Source of the DNA: Virgibacillus ihumii
GTDB lineage: Bacteria > Bacillota > Bacilli > Bacillales > Amphibacillaceae
DNA length: 64,000 nt
NCBI RefSeq assembly: GCF_902726655.1
Contig: NZ_CACVAN010000001.1
Span: 434,001-498,000, forward strand
Direction: 5' to 3'
Position numbers and translations under genes: made by a program. Position 1 is the stretch's first letter, and each line of letters opens with the position of its first letter. Below the pieces are notes generated by a model, which was given only the letters and a program-made list of their open reading frames with translations, ran no database searches and was not told the DNA's origin. Of the stretch, positions 1-10,641 are shown piece by piece.

Positions 1-905
1 TGCTGTTTGGAACATCATTTCCGTACCGGGAATATTTACCGGATCATACACATTCGATTCAGATTGATTTAAAATCAGAAAAAATCGGCAGTCTCTATCC
101 GATTACCGCCGGACTGTGCGGTGACATTAAACGGGTGTTGCCTTCATTGACCTCAAAAGTGAAAGAAAATGAAGACAATACGTATCTGCAAAAATACCAG
201 GGGAAAATGAAGAAATGGCACATTAATATGATTAAGGAGAAAAAAGAGGAAGAGAGTCCCATGCAGGCTCCGCAAGTAATGTATGCGCTGGAGCAGGAAG
301 TGGACCATGATGCGGTAATTTCCTGTGATGTAGGTAATGTAACGGTTTGGACTACTCGTTTCTTTCCGTTTACCAATCAGCAATTTGTTATTTCAGGAAG
401 GCTTGCATCCATGGGTATCGGGTTGCCCGGAGCAATTGCCGGACAAGTTGCCAACCCGGATAAGCAGGTGATTGCCATTTGCGGCGACGGCGGCTTTTCA
501 ATGGTAATGCATGATTTTGTGACTGCTGTAAAAAATGACCTGCCGATAAAAGTGATTGTATTAAACAACAGTAATCTCGCAATGATCAAATACGAACAGC
601 AGGAAATGGGAAAGCTGAATTACGAAACAGGTCTGGGTGAAATGGATTTTGCCAAATTTGCTGAATCGTGCGGCGGGGAAGGCTACCGTGTTGAAAAATC
701 AGAGGACCTGGCAAATGAAATCAGACGTGCATTCCAATCTGATAAGCCCGCGGTTATCGATATTGCCATTGAAGATATGGCACCATTACCGGGAAAAATT
801 CATTTTGATCAGGCGGTAAAATACAGCGAGTATCTAATCAAAGAGTTTTTTGCAAATAAAAAAGTGGAATTTCCGGATATCAAGAAATCATTGAAACGAT
901 TTTAA
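1..905 (+). CDS. Pyruvate oxidase (YdaP/PoxB-like), 3' part
   Basis: Partial at the left edge; about 300 C-terminal residues are visible, read from the first whole codon at position 3. The central-domain sequence LLFGTSFPYREYLPD and the thiamine-diphosphate motif (ICGDGGFS followed by VLNNSN about 25 residues later) place it in the TPP/FAD pyruvate oxidase group, which decarboxylates pyruvate to acetate or acetyl phosphate. The N-terminal PYR domain is outside the window, so an acetolactate-synthase-like relative is not strictly excluded, but the central motif favours pyruvate oxidase. It ends with TAA and converges on rnjA; the gap holds a phased repeat array. Confidence 0.85.
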   Translation, partial: LFGTSFPYREYLPDHTHSIQIDLKSEKIGSLYPITAGLCGDIKRVLPSLTSKVKENEDNTYLQKYQGKMKKWHINMIKEKKEEESPMQAPQVMYALEQEVDHDAVISCDVGNVTVWTTRFFPFTNQQFVISGRLASMGIGLPGAIAGQVANPDKQVIAICGDGGFSMVMHDFVTAVKNDLPIKVIVLNNSNLAMIKYEQQEMGKLNYETGLGEMDFAKFAESCGGEGYRVEKSEDLANEIRRAFQSDKPAVIDIAIEDMAPLPGKIHFDQAVKYSEYLIKEFFANKKVEFPDIKKSLKRF

Positions 906-928
906 TCTATTGAGGGGTGTATTTTCTG

Positions 929-1054
929 CCGCCGTACTTTGCCGGAAATCCGCCGTACAAAACTGAAATCGCGCCGTACTTTGGTGCAAACCCGCTGTAT
1001 AAAAGCAAATAGCCGCTGTACATTATGGAAAAACCGCTGTACTAAAAATTAAAT
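929..1054. repeat. Six-unit phased 21-bp intergenic repeat array, core CCGCYGTAC
   Basis: Six units start at 929, 950, 971, 992, 1013 and 1034, exactly 21 bp apart. The core is CCGCCGTAC in units 1-2, GCGCCGTAC in unit 3, and CCGCTGTAC/T in units 4-6. The bases after the core alternate TTT, AAA, TTT, AAA in units 1-4, then decay. The last third of each unit is A-rich (mostly GAAA or CAAA). The array lies between convergent poxB-like and rnjA. Family unknown to me. The rest of this 375-bp gap (1055-1232) shows nothing clear. Confidence 0.85.
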
Positions 1055-1232
1055 CAAGCTGAACAGGGCAAAGGTATGAAGTCGATACCACTTGCCAGCC
1101 GTTGGAATGTGTGAAGAAAAGTTCTTTTTCTTTGTGCGATGTGCAGCTTTTCTTTTCCTGCGGGAAGAACAAAATTACTGAGCAGAAAAAGACCAGCAGA
1201 ATTTACGATAAGACTTTATAGAAAATTTAACC

Positions 1233-1276
1233 AAAAAAGGATGCCCTGGCACTTCAACGCCAAGGCATCCTTTTTA
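1233..1276 (-). terminator. Rho-independent terminator of rpoY-rnjA
   Basis: Reading on the minus strand, GGATGCC arms flank a loop of about 18 bases and are followed by a run of T (the A-run at 1233-1238 on the plus strand). It starts just after the rnjA stop codon. T-tracts on both sides mean it could also serve the plus strand. Confidence 0.85.
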
Positions 1277-1280
1277 TAGT

Positions 1281-2948
1281 TTAAACTTCCATAATTATCG
1301 GCAGAATCATAGGTCTGCGTTTTGTTTTCTCATACAGGAACGGTGCAATGGTGTCTGTTATTTCATTTTTAATTTCGGACCATTGCGTTGTACGTCGTTC
1401 CATCACTTTGTCCAGGTGTTTGGAAACAAGTTTTTGAGCCTCATTAATCAGATCCTCGGATTCCCGCATATAAACAAAACCTCGTGAAATGATGTCGGGT
1501 CCTGAGGCGATTCTAAATTCCTTCATGTTGATACTGACAACGACCATTACGAGACCTTCTTCGGATAGAATTCTTCGGTCACGCAGTACAATATTGCCAA
1601 TATCACCAATTCCACTGCCGTCGACATAGATGGAACCAGATGGGATTTTACCGGCAACTGTTGCATTATCTTTCCCCAGTGCAAGTACATCTCCATTATC
1701 CATGACAAACATGTTGTCCGGATTAACGTTACAAGCATCAGCCAATTTCATGTGTTCTTTCAGCATACGGTATTCCCCGTGGATCGGCATGAAATATTTA
1801 GGCTGAATTAACCGAAGCATTAATTTCTGCTCTTCCTGACTTCCATGTCCCGAGGTATGGATATTGCTTAACGGACCATGGACGACATCGGCACCTGCCC
1901 GATACAATTTATTGATTGTCCGGCTGACACTTACCGTATTTCCAGGGATTGGAGAAGACGAAAATACTACGGTGTCACCGGGAATAATCTGAATTTGACG
2001 GTGGGTACCATTGGCAATCCGTGACAGTGCAGCCATCGGTTCACCTTGAGACCCCGTACAAAGAATCGTTACTTCATTTGCTGGAAGACGATTGATTTGA
2101 TTGGCATCGATAAACGTATCTTTTGGGGCCTGAATATAGCCCAACTCCTGTCCGATCCGTATGGATGACTCCATACTGCGACCAAACACGGCAATTTTGC
2201 GGTCATGTTTCACGGCAGCTTCAACTACTTGCTGAAGCCTGTAAATGTTTGATGCAAATGTAGCAAAAATCAGTCTGCCGTCAACTCTGCCAAAAATATC
2301 GTTAATATTGCCGCCTACAACCTTTTCCGACATGGTAAAGCCGGGAACTTCACTGTTCGTACTGTCTGATAGCAGGCAAAGTACGCCTTCTTTGCCGATT
2401 TCAGCCATCTTGGAAATATTGGCGGGTTCGCCTACCGGTGTAAAGTCAAATTTAAAGTCACCCGTATGAACAATGTTACCCGGAGGTGTTTTTACAACAA
2501 TACCATATGAATCAGGGATACTATGAGTAGTACGGAAAAAAGATACAGATGTTTTGCGGAATTTAATAATATCTTCTTCCTGAATTGTATTTAATTTAGC
2601 ATTTCTTAATAAACCATGTTCATCCAATTTATTTCTGATTAATCCAATCGCGAGTTTTCCTGCATAGATCGGAACATTTATTTCACGCAGAAGGTAAGGA
2701 ATCCCTCCGATATGATCTTCGTGACCATGTGTTATAAACAATCCTTTTATTTTATCCTGGTTTTGGATGAGGTAGGTATAGTCGGGTATTACATAATCGA
2801 TTCCAAGTAATTCATCTTCCGGAAATTTGATTCCGGCATCGATTAAAATAATCTCGTCCTGAAATTGCACACCATACGTGTTCTTCCCAATCTCACCTAA
2901 TCCTCCCAATGCAAATACAGCTGTCTGGTCGTTTTTCACAAACTTCAT
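1281..2948 (-). CDS. rnjA: Ribonuclease J1
   Basis: 555 residues, the normal length for RNase J1, the bifunctional 5'-3' exonuclease/endonuclease of Bacillota RNA turnover and rRNA maturation. The metallo-beta-lactamase zinc motif HGHEDH is at residues 74-79, and GDFKFD and HTSGHGS motifs of the beta-CASP fold follow. The C-terminal domain is intact. The ATG lies 4 bp after the rpoY stop, with its GGAG inside the end of rpoY, so the two genes are probably co-transcribed and translationally coupled, as in B. subtilis (ykzG-ykqC). Confidence 0.96.
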   Translation of the reverse strand: MKFVKNDQTAVFALGGLGEIGKNTYGVQFQDEIILIDAGIKFPEDELLGIDYVIPDYTYLIQNQDKIKGLFITHGHEDHIGGIPYLLREINVPIYAGKLAIGLIRNKLDEHGLLRNAKLNTIQEEDIIKFRKTSVSFFRTTHSIPDSYGIVVKTPPGNIVHTGDFKFDFTPVGEPANISKMAEIGKEGVLCLLSDSTNSEVPGFTMSEKVVGGNINDIFGRVDGRLIFATFASNIYRLQQVVEAAVKHDRKIAVFGRSMESSIRIGQELGYIQAPKDTFIDANQINRLPANEVTILCTGSQGEPMAALSRIANGTHRQIQIIPGDTVVFSSSPIPGNTVSVSRTINKLYRAGADVVHGPLSNIHTSGHGSQEEQKLMLRLIQPKYFMPIHGEYRMLKEHMKLADACNVNPDNMFVMDNGDVLALGKDNATVAGKIPSGSIYVDGSGIGDIGNIVLRDRRILSEEGLVMVVVSINMKEFRIASGPDIISRGFVYMRESEDLINEAQKLVSKHLDKVMERRTTQWSEIKNEITDTIAPFLYEKTKRRPMILPIIMEV

Positions 2949-2952
2949 CTGT

Positions 2953-3162
2953 TTATGCGTTCTCCACTGAGTAGTGATCGGATTGTTTTTCGTAATTTAA
3001 ATGTGCCTCATCAAGCGGTTGGATATACTCTATATTGTATTCGCGATCGACCAGTTTATTGCGAACATCCTTTTCATGATCAGCCTCTACATAAAGGCTT
3101 TTTGTATTTTCACGTACAGGTATCTCAGTTGCAGAGTCCTGATAAAAAACTTTAAAAATCAT
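2953..3162 (-). CDS. rpoY: DNA-directed RNA polymerase epsilon subunit
   Basis: 69-residue small RNA polymerase subunit of Bacillota (YkzG, DUF1447), which binds core RNA polymerase near the DNA-entry side. Sequence begins [10 protein letters not shown], typical of the family. I chose the ATG at 3160-3162 rather than an in-frame start 27 bp upstream because AGGAGA (3169-3174, complement) is correctly spaced for it and the family starts with this Met. It directly precedes rnjA, the conserved arrangement. Confidence 0.92.
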   Translation of the reverse strand: MIFKVFYQDSATEIPVRENTKSLYVEADHEKDVRNKLVDREYNIEYIQPLDEAHLNYEKQSDHYSVENA

Positions 3163-3367
3163 TTCATCTCTCCTAACATCATCATTCAATTTTTTTCATA
3201 TTTTCCGCTATACGCATTATAATTGTCCATTACTTAATAAGCTGAACACAACGAACAGCTATAGAACTATTCTGTTAAATCTATTTACCGTCCGTTTTAT
3301 AATACGTCATCTGATAAATTTGCATCTGCGTAAATTCACCATGGTATTGATAACGTGATTGGTTCAA

Positions 3368-3463
3368 TCAATGGTAGTCTTTCTTATAAGTAGTAGGTAC
3401 ACGTCCTCTGCCTAAAAAATCCTTCCAGCGTTTCTTCAGCTTTTCTTTTAGGCGTTTTAACAT
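3368..3463 (-). CDS. Unrecognised 31-residue basic small protein
   Basis: A short reading frame preceded by a near-perfect Shine-Dalgarno (AAAGGAGA, 10 bases before the ATG, minus strand). The protein starts MLKRLKEKLKKRWKDFLGRG and ends VPTTYKKDYH; it is strongly basic, with an amphipathic-looking first half of Lys/Arg and Leu/Trp. I do not recognise a family. It sits alone between def and rpoY, where B. subtilis carries ykrA. A six-base inverted repeat (3356-3361 with 3365-3370) overlaps the stop. Ribosome site and codon pattern support translation; function unknown. Confidence 0.6.
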   Translation of the reverse strand: MLKRLKEKLKKRWKDFLGRGRVPTTYKKDYH

Positions 3464-3672
3464 GAGATTTGCATCTCCTTTCAAAGTTTAAGAAAAGCAA
3501 AAAACATTCTACCGATCCAATCCCTCTTATATACAGTATAATACTGATTAGCAAATATTGAAATGAAAATCCGTTATTTGTTAAAAAAAACTTCATTTGA
3601 CCATCTGCTAATTCTGGCAGGAATCCGTTAATTACTGCTATCTATTTTCCCGCGCAAAAAGGAAAATTATAC

Positions 3673-3707
3673 AAAAAAAACAGGAACTCCTTAAAAAGTC
3701 CCTGTTT
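3673..3707 (-). terminator. Terminator of def
   Basis: On the minus strand, AAACAGGGAC and GTTCCTGTTT form a stem around a short loop, followed by a run of at least seven T. It lies a few bases after the def stop codon. Confidence 0.85.
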
Positions 3708-3710
3708 GGA

Positions 3711-4262
3711 TTATTCGATTGCTTTTGCATTTTCATTTGTAAGAAAAGGATTATCTTTATTGATATGGTCATAGAACATGACACCATTTAAATGGTCAAT
3801 TTCATGCTGGAATACAATGGCCGGATAGTCCCGCAATCTTAGTTTTAATTGATTTCCCTCAAGATCCGTTGCGGTAACGGTGATCCGGGCATTGCGGTGT
3901 ACGTACCCTTCGACATTGCGGTCAACGGAGAGACAGCCCTCTCCTGCTGCCAAGTATGCCTGTTGTACGGAATGACTTATAATTTTTGGATTGAACAGAC
4001 CGTAACTGTAAAGCTTTCCTTTGGCATCCTCAAAATGGATTGCAATCATTCGTTTGTTGACCCCGAGTTGTGGTGCAGCAAGACCGACACCCGGTCGTAA
4101 GTCATATTTTTCGGCCAACTCATCATCCTGGCTGTTTTTTACAAATTCAAGCATTTCCTGCAAAAGCTTTTTATCGTCTTCGCTTGGTGGAACTGTTATT
4201 TCCTCAGCTTTTTCACGTAAGGAAGGATGACCTTCTCTTACGATATCTTTCATCGTTATCAT
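3711..4262 (-). CDS. def: Peptide deformylase
   Basis: 183 residues. Removes the formyl group from the N-terminal Met of new proteins. The three family motifs are present: GVGLAAPQ (58-65), EGCLS (108-112) and QHEIDH (152-157), giving metal ligands Cys110, His153, His157 and catalytic Glu154. The insertion between motifs and the length make it a type 2 Bacillota enzyme, closest in memory to B. subtilis YkrB/DefB, which has the same neighbours (rnjA-rpoY on one side, ykyA-pdh on the other). Single gene with its own terminator. Confidence 0.95.
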   Translation of the reverse strand: MITMKDIVREGHPSLREKAEEITVPPSEDDKKLLQEMLEFVKNSQDDELAEKYDLRPGVGLAAPQLGVNKRMIAIHFEDAKGKLYSYGLFNPKIISHSVQQAYLAAGEGCLSVDRNVEGYVHRNARITVTATDLEGNQLKLRLRDYPAIVFQHEIDHLNGVMFYDHINKDNPFLTNENAKAIE

Positions 4263-4402
4263 TTATGCTTGACACACTCCTTACAGTTCTTTATGACAAC
4301 ATTTTAACATATTATGAAAATTTACATCATAATTTAGAACAGACAAGCTATTGATTCGAGAACCTTATCTGCCGTAAAATAATACGGATATGTCTATGGT
4401 TA

Positions 4403-4411
4403 TGTTATACT
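4403..4411 (+). promoter_or_regulatory. Extended -10 promoter for ykyA
   Basis: TG at 4403-4404, one base, then TATACT (4406-4411), about 45 bp before the ykyA start codon. No good -35 is visible, which fits an extended -10 sigma-A promoter. Confidence 0.45.
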
Positions 4412-4456
4412 AGAAATTAAATTTTGTAACTGCGAAAAAAGGAGGAACTTGTCGAT

Positions 4457-5149
4457 TTGAAATTTAAAAAGCATTTATCATTATTATTCATCCTGATTAT
4501 TGTTGCTGTACTTTCTGCCTGCAGTAATACGTCGGCATCCGAAAAGATATATAATCATCTGGAAAAGGCAGTGGAATTGGAAGAAGAATTTGAAAAACAA
4601 CAGGATAAAATAGTTAAGCTGGAAAAAAAGGAACAGAACATTTACTCCAAAATTATCGACTTAAGCATGGATGACTTTGATAAAATTAAAAAATTGTCTG
4701 ATAAAGCCCTGAAAAGTATCGAAAAGAGGGCAGAAAAAATAGAAATGGAAAAAGAAAGCATTCATGCATCGAAAGAGGAATTTATTAAAATAAAAGATTT
4801 AATCGATCAGCTGGAAAATAAGCAAGCGAAAGATACCGCAGAGAAAATGTTTTCCGTTATGATGGAACGCTACAATGCATACGACAAGTTATATCAGGCG
4901 TATTCAAAATCATTGGAGCGGGAAACAAAACTCTATAAAATGCTGCAGAAGAAAGACCTGAAACAGGAAACGCTTTCGAACCATATCAAAAAATTGAACA
5001 ACAGTTATGAAAAAGTAATTGATGCAAATAAAACATTCAACAGTCGGACAGCTGAGTATAATGAGTTAAAAGAGAAATTTTATAAGCAGGCTGATATCAA
5101 GGTGGAATATGAGGACAATGCCTCTTCCAAAGATAAAAACAATAAATAG
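4457..5149 (+). CDS. ykyA: YkyA-family putative cell-wall-binding lipoprotein
   Basis: 230 residues. Starts at a TTG preceded by GGAGGA (4441-4446). A lipoprotein signal (KKHLSLLFILIIVAVLSAC) has its lipobox cysteine at residue 22; the rest is a long Lys/Glu-rich, coiled-coil-like helical protein. It matches the YkyA family, and its position between def and pdhA is the same as in B. subtilis. Expected to be anchored on the outer face of the membrane. Molecular role is not established. Confidence 0.85.
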   Translation: MKFKKHLSLLFILIIVAVLSACSNTSASEKIYNHLEKAVELEEEFEKQQDKIVKLEKKEQNIYSKIIDLSMDDFDKIKKLSDKALKSIEKRAEKIEMEKESIHASKEEFIKIKDLIDQLENKQAKDTAEKMFSVMMERYNAYDKLYQAYSKSLERETKLYKMLQKKDLKQETLSNHIKKLNNSYEKVIDANKTFNSRTAEYNELKEKFYKQADIKVEYEDNASSKDKNNK

Positions 5150-5171
5150 AACCGTTAGTAGTTGAGCTGGC

Positions 5172-5203
5172 AAACCGGACTTATGTGTAGAGTCCGGTTT
5201 TTT
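5172..5203 (+). terminator. Terminator after ykyA
   Basis: AAACCGGACT and AGTCCGGTTT form a ten-base stem with a short loop, followed by T residues. It separates ykyA from the pdh promoter region. Confidence 0.9.
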
Positions 5204-5306
5204 GATGCATTTTTATTATTTTGCTTGATCCGTATTGAATATTTTGATTAATACAGTTTCGGGAAATCATTATAACAGAAAGTGCTTTGGTGTGCGGAGA
5301 AATGAG

Positions 5307-5320
5307 TGAAAGCGATTACT
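5307..5320. promoter_or_regulatory. Candidate CcpA (cre) site upstream of pdhA
   Basis: TGAAAGCGATTACT matches the cre consensus TGWAANCGNTNWCA at every defined position but the last. It ends 36 bp before the -35 of the predicted pdhA promoter, an upstream placement more typical of CcpA activation than of roadblock repression. Confidence 0.5.
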
Positions 5321-5356
5321 CTATTGTGTAAAAATGGATAAAAATAAACAAAGTGA

Positions 5357-5386
5357 TTGACCGGAATGGATCATTTAAGCTAAACT
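5357..5386 (+). promoter_or_regulatory. Sigma-A-type promoter of pdhABCD
   Basis: TTGACC (5357-5362), 18-bp spacer, TAAACT (5381-5386). The 5' leader to the pdhA start would be about 175 bases. Besides this and the cre-like site, the 363-bp ykyA-pdhA gap shows nothing clear. Confidence 0.5.
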
Positions 5387-5560
5387 TTAAATGAATTATA
5401 AATTGTACCAGTGAAAAGCAACTTAAAAATGAAACAGTTTTGAAGAGATTAGTAATAAACAAAACCGGGAAAAGATTAAGAGCATATGGTACAGATTATT
5501 TCATATTTTGGGAAGGCTAGAAATGAAAATCAAAACAGGTATTCAGAAAGGAAGAGGTGA

Positions 5561-6649
<1,089 letters not shown>

Positions 6650-6652
6650 ATC

Positions 6653-7630
6653 ATGGCACAAAAAACAATGATTCAAGCAATCACTGATGCAATGCACAAT
6701 GAACTGAAAAATGATGAAAATGTGCTTGTATTCGGGGAAGATGTTGGCCAAAATGGTGGTGTTTTCCGTGCAACGGAAGGGTTGCAAAAAGAATTTGGCG
6801 AAGAACGTGTGTTTGACACACCCCTTGCTGAATCTGGAATTGGCGGGATGTCCATCGGTTTGGCAGCGCAAGGATTCCGTCCGGTGCCTGAAATTCAGTT
6901 TTTCGGCTTTATTTATGAAACAATGGATGCAGTTAACGGACAAATGGCGCGTATGCGTTACCGCAGCGGCGGAACATATCCGATGCCAATCACAATCCGT
7001 TCGCCATTTGGCGGCGGTGTTCACACACCAGAACTTCACGCTGATTCACTAGAAGGATTGATTGCACAACAGCCTGGCATTCGGGTAGTGATCCCTACAA
7101 CGCCATATGATGCTAAGGGATTGTTGATTTCTTCGATACGCAACAATGATCCTGTATTGTTTTTGGAACATATGAAGTTGTATCGCTCATTCCGTGGCGA
7201 AGTGCCTGATGACGAATATACAGTGGATTTGGATAAGGCTGATGTAAAGCGGGAAGGTGACGATATAACGATTGTTGCGTATGGTGCGATGGTCCATGCT
7301 GCATTAAAGGCAGCTGATGAATTGGAAAAAGATGATATCAGTGTGGAAGTAATCGATTTGCGTACCGTGTCACCAATCGATGTCGATACAATTGTCGAGT
7401 CTGTTAAAAAGACAAATCGCATGGTTATGGTACAGGAAGCACAGCGTCAGGCTGGTGTAGGTTCTCATGTTATCTCAGAGATTCAGGAACGTGCAATTCT
7501 GCATCTGGAAGCACCAATTTTAAGGGTGTCAGCGCCTGATACAGTATACGCATTTTCTCAGGCTGAAGAAATTTGGCTGCCGAATCATGAAGACATTATC
7601 GAACGAGTGAAAGAGTCAATTAACTTTTAA
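6653..7630 (+). CDS. pdhB: Pyruvate dehydrogenase E1 component, beta subunit
   Basis: 325 residues, the standard length. Carries the transketolase pyrimidine-binding domain ([15 protein letters not shown] at about 26-40) and the C-terminal transketolase domain. Forms the alpha2beta2 E1 heterotetramer with PdhA. ATG lies 3 bp after the pdhA stop, with GAAGGAG inside the pdhA end, so translation is probably coupled. Confidence 0.97.
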   Translation: MAQKTMIQAITDAMHNELKNDENVLVFGEDVGQNGGVFRATEGLQKEFGEERVFDTPLAESGIGGMSIGLAAQGFRPVPEIQFFGFIYETMDAVNGQMARMRYRSGGTYPMPITIRSPFGGGVHTPELHADSLEGLIAQQPGIRVVIPTTPYDAKGLLISSIRNNDPVLFLEHMKLYRSFRGEVPDDEYTVDLDKADVKREGDDITIVAYGAMVHAALKAADELEKDDISVEVIDLRTVSPIDVDTIVESVKKTNRMVMVQEAQRQAGVGSHVISEIQERAILHLEAPILRVSAPDTVYAFSQAEEIWLPNHEDIIERVKESINF

Positions 7631-7653
7631 TTAAAAGATGGGAGGCAGTATGA

Positions 7654-8985
7654 ATGGCTTATAATTTTAAGCTACCTGATATCGGTGAAGGTATCCATGA
7701 AGGTGAAATCGTTAAATGGTTTGTAAAGCAAGGCGATGAAGTCAAGGAAGATGACGTCCTTTGTGAAGTGCAAAACGATAAAGCCGTTGTGGAAATTCCA
7801 TCGCCGGTTGATGGTACAGTAGAAAAAGTTCATGTTGATGAAGGAACAGTCGCTGTTGTTGGTGACACGATTATCACGTTTGATGCAGAAGGCTATGAGT
7901 CAGATGATGACGAAGAAGCGGATTCTGCGGAAGCGGAAGAAGACAAGCAGGAAGACAAAGAAGAAGATAAAAAGCAGGGATCAAAAGCTGATGACAAAGA
8001 TTCCGATAAAACTGATGAGAAAGTAGATCAAAAAGAATCAGCTGACAAAGATAAAAACGATTCCTCTGATGATAAACGGGTAATAGCAATGCCGTCAGTC
8101 CGCAAATACGCGCGTGAGAATGAAGTGGATATCAAGAACGTGCAGGGCTCAGGTAAAAACGGACGGATTTTAAAAGAAGATGTTGACAGCTACTTAAGCG
8201 GTGACCAACCGGCTGAAACGGAAGAAAAAGCCGAAGAAGCGGAATCCAAACCAGCTGGAGAGGCTGCTGCGCCAAAAGGAGAGTATCCTGAAACACGCGA
8301 GAAAATGACTGGAATACGCAAGACAATTGCCAAAGCGATGGTAAATTCCAAAACTAAAGCTCCACATGTTACCCTGATGGACGAGGTCGATGTTACTGAA
8401 CTCGTAGCACATCGCAAGAAGTTTAAGCAGGTTGCAGCTGAACAGGAAATTAAGCTGACATATCTACCGTATGTTGCCAAAGCGCTTGTGTCTGCGTCGA
8501 AAAAATACCCGATTTTGAATGCCGCTGTGGATGATGATTCAGATGAGATTATTTACAAGCATTATTACAATATCGGAATTGCGGCAGATACAGACAAAGG
8601 TTTGCTTGTACCGGTCGTAAAAGATGCTGACCGAAAGTCGATTTTTGCGATTTCCGGGGAAATTAATGAGTTGGCAGAAAAAGCCCGTAGTGGTAAACTT
8701 ACATCTGAAGAGATGAAAGGTGCATCCAACACAATTACCAATATTGGTTCGGCCGGCGGTCAATGGTTTACACCGGTATTGAATTATCCGGAAGCTGTTA
8801 TTCTGGGAATCGGTCGAATTGCTGAAAAACCAATCGTCCGTGACGGTGAAATCGTAATTGCACCAGTACTTGCAGTTTCACTTAGCTTTGATCATCGCAT
8901 TGTTGATGGTGCAACAGCACAATTGGCACTGAATCAGATCAAGCGGTTATTGAACGATCCACAACTTATTATGATGGAGGCGTAG
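7654..8985 (+). CDS. pdhC: Dihydrolipoamide acetyltransferase (PDH E2)
   Basis: 443 residues. One N-terminal lipoyl domain with the lipoylated lysine in NDKAVVEIP (Lys43), then a very acidic and Lys-rich linker (about 80-140), a peripheral-subunit-binding domain (about 146-187), a second linker, and the catalytic acyltransferase domain with DHRIVDG (His414). Forms the core of the complex and passes the acetyl group to CoA. The charged linker, with many Asp/Glu, fits a halotolerant proteome but is also seen in non-halophiles. Confidence 0.97.
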   Translation: MAYNFKLPDIGEGIHEGEIVKWFVKQGDEVKEDDVLCEVQNDKAVVEIPSPVDGTVEKVHVDEGTVAVVGDTIITFDAEGYESDDDEEADSAEAEEDKQEDKEEDKKQGSKADDKDSDKTDEKVDQKESADKDKNDSSDDKRVIAMPSVRKYARENEVDIKNVQGSGKNGRILKEDVDSYLSGDQPAETEEKAEEAESKPAGEAAAPKGEYPETREKMTGIRKTIAKAMVNSKTKAPHVTLMDEVDVTELVAHRKKFKQVAAEQEIKLTYLPYVAKALVSASKKYPILNAAVDDDSDEIIYKHYYNIGIAADTDKGLLVPVVKDADRKSIFAISGEINELAEKARSGKLTSEEMKGASNTITNIGSAGGQWFTPVLNYPEAVILGIGRIAEKPIVRDGEIVIAPVLAVSLSFDHRIVDGATAQLALNQIKRLLNDPQLIMMEA

Positions 8986-8988
8986 ATT

Positions 8989-10395
8989 ATGGTAGTAGGA
9001 GATTTTCCAATTGAACTTGACACACTGGTTGTGGGTGCCGGACCAGGCGGCTATGTAGCTGCCATCCGCGCTGCCCAAACCGGCCAAAAGGTGACAATAG
9101 TTGATAAAGGGAATCTTGGCGGGGTTTGCCTGAATGTTGGCTGTATCCCATCCAAAGCCCTGATTCAGGCAGGTCACCTGACTGATCATGCCCACGGTAA
9201 TGAAGAACTGGGAATTAAAACGGAGAATGTATCTGTTGATTTTTCCAAAGTGCAGGAATGGAAAGGCAAAGTAGTCAATAAATTAACTTCCGGTGTTGAA
9301 AGTTTGCTAAAAGGCAATAAAGTCGACATTGTAAAAGGGGAAGTATATTTTGTTGATAAGAACACAGTTAAAGTGATGGATGAGAAACAATCGCAGACGT
9401 ATACATTCAACAACTGTATTATTGCAACCGGTTCGACCCCGATTGAAATTCCTAGCTTTAAATTTTCTGATCGTGTACTTGACTCAACCGGTGCATTGAA
9501 TCTTGACGAAATTCCGGAAAAAATGGTCGTCATCGGCGGCGGTTATATTGGAACCGAGCTGGGAACAGCATATGCGAACTTCGGAACGGAAGTAACTGTT
9601 TTGGAAGGTACAAAAGAAATTCTTGGCGGATTCGAAAAATCGATGAAGCAGGTTGTTAAGAAGCGTCTCAAGAAAAAAGGTGTTAATGTTATTACGGAAG
9701 CAATGGCACAAGGAGTTGAAGAATCAAAAGATGGTGTCAAAGTAAAATACGAAGCCAATGGAAAAGAAGAAACTGTTGAGGCTGACTATGTACTTGTAAC
9801 TGTCGGACGTCGTCCTAACACCGAAGAACTTGGTCTTGAACAAGTTGGAATCGAAGTGGATGATAAAGGACTTATTAAAATTGATAAGCAATGCCGCACA
9901 AATGTAGATAACATTTATGCGATTGGTGATATTGTGGAAGGCCCTCCACTCGCACATAAAGCATCATATGAAGGTAAAATTGCAGCAGAGGTAATCGGCG
10001 GGGAAAAATCACAAATTGATTATCTGGGTATTCCTGCCGTTGTATTCTCTGATCCGGAGCTTGCAACTGTCGGGTATACTGAAAAAGGCGCAAAAGATGC
10101 TGGTTATGAAGTGAAAGCATCCAAGTTCCCATTTGCAGCTAATGGCCGTGCATTGTCACTTAATGACACGGATGGCTTCATGAAGCTGATTACAAGAAAA
10201 GAAGACGGTCTTGTAATTGGTGCTCAAGTTGCCGGTCCTAATGCCAGTGACGTAATCGCTGAAGTCGGCCTTGCAATTGAAGCAGGTATGACAGCAGAAG
10301 ATATCGCACTTACCATTCATGCACATCCAAGCTTGGGTGAGACCGTAATGGAAGCTGCTGATGTTGCATTGGGCATGCCGATTCATACAATGTAA
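8989..10395 (+). CDS. pdhD: Dihydrolipoamide dehydrogenase (PDH E3)
   Basis: 468 residues. FAD flavoprotein that re-oxidises the dihydrolipoyl group with NAD. FAD-binding [10 protein letters not shown] near residue 17, redox-active disulfide in GGVCLNVGC (Cys47/Cys52), NAD-binding [10 protein letters not shown], and the C-terminal catalytic HAHPSLGE (His446/Glu451). Starts 3 bp after pdhC and ends the operon with a strong terminator. May also serve 2-oxoglutarate and branched-chain dehydrogenases if no other E3 is encoded elsewhere. Confidence 0.97.
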   Translation: MVVGDFPIELDTLVVGAGPGGYVAAIRAAQTGQKVTIVDKGNLGGVCLNVGCIPSKALIQAGHLTDHAHGNEELGIKTENVSVDFSKVQEWKGKVVNKLTSGVESLLKGNKVDIVKGEVYFVDKNTVKVMDEKQSQTYTFNNCIIATGSTPIEIPSFKFSDRVLDSTGALNLDEIPEKMVVIGGGYIGTELGTAYANFGTEVTVLEGTKEILGGFEKSMKQVVKKRLKKKGVNVITEAMAQGVEESKDGVKVKYEANGKEETVEADYVLVTVGRRPNTEELGLEQVGIEVDDKGLIKIDKQCRTNVDNIYAIGDIVEGPPLAHKASYEGKIAAEVIGGEKSQIDYLGIPAVVFSDPELATVGYTEKGAKDAGYEVKASKFPFAANGRALSLNDTDGFMKLITRKEDGLVIGAQVAGPNASDVIAEVGLAIEAGMTAEDIALTIHAHPSLGETVMEAADVALGMPIHTM

Positions 10396-10403
10396 ATAAA
10401 GTA

Positions 10404-10442
10404 AAAAAAGAACTGTCTCTCAAATTGGGACAGTTCTTTTTT
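10404..10442 (+). terminator. Terminator of pdhABCD
   Basis: AAAAGAACTGTC and GACAGTTCTTTT form a 12-base stem that runs into a T-tract, 9 bp after the pdhD stop. Confidence 0.92.
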
Positions 10443-10602
10443 ACTTTTAAGTAAGTAGTACGTTTGATATGGCTTGTTAAGCTTTTATGCAACTGGGACG
10501 TATAGGTGGAACTTTCGCTTAAGGAAAGCATATTTACCGCTATTCCTGGTAGACTGTGTGAGTCTTCTATCTCACATAAAAAAGTTTCTCTTAAACGCTG
10601 CT

Positions 10603-10641
10603 AAAAAAACGGATCCGGATAAAATTACCGGACCCGTTTTT
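10603..10641 (-). terminator. Terminator of the BCCT transporter gene
   Basis: On the minus strand, AACGGGTCCGGTAA pairs imperfectly with the arm containing CCGGATCCGTT, followed by seven T. T-tracts on both sides suggest it may act bidirectionally in this convergent region. Between 10443 and 10602 nothing else was recognised. Confidence 0.85.

Noticed and set aside
929..1054. Reading the first 21-bp array as a CRISPR or as a repeated-peptide gene
   Set aside because: Unit and core are far too short for CRISPR, and the heptad frame has stops in units 4 and 6 and no ribosome site.
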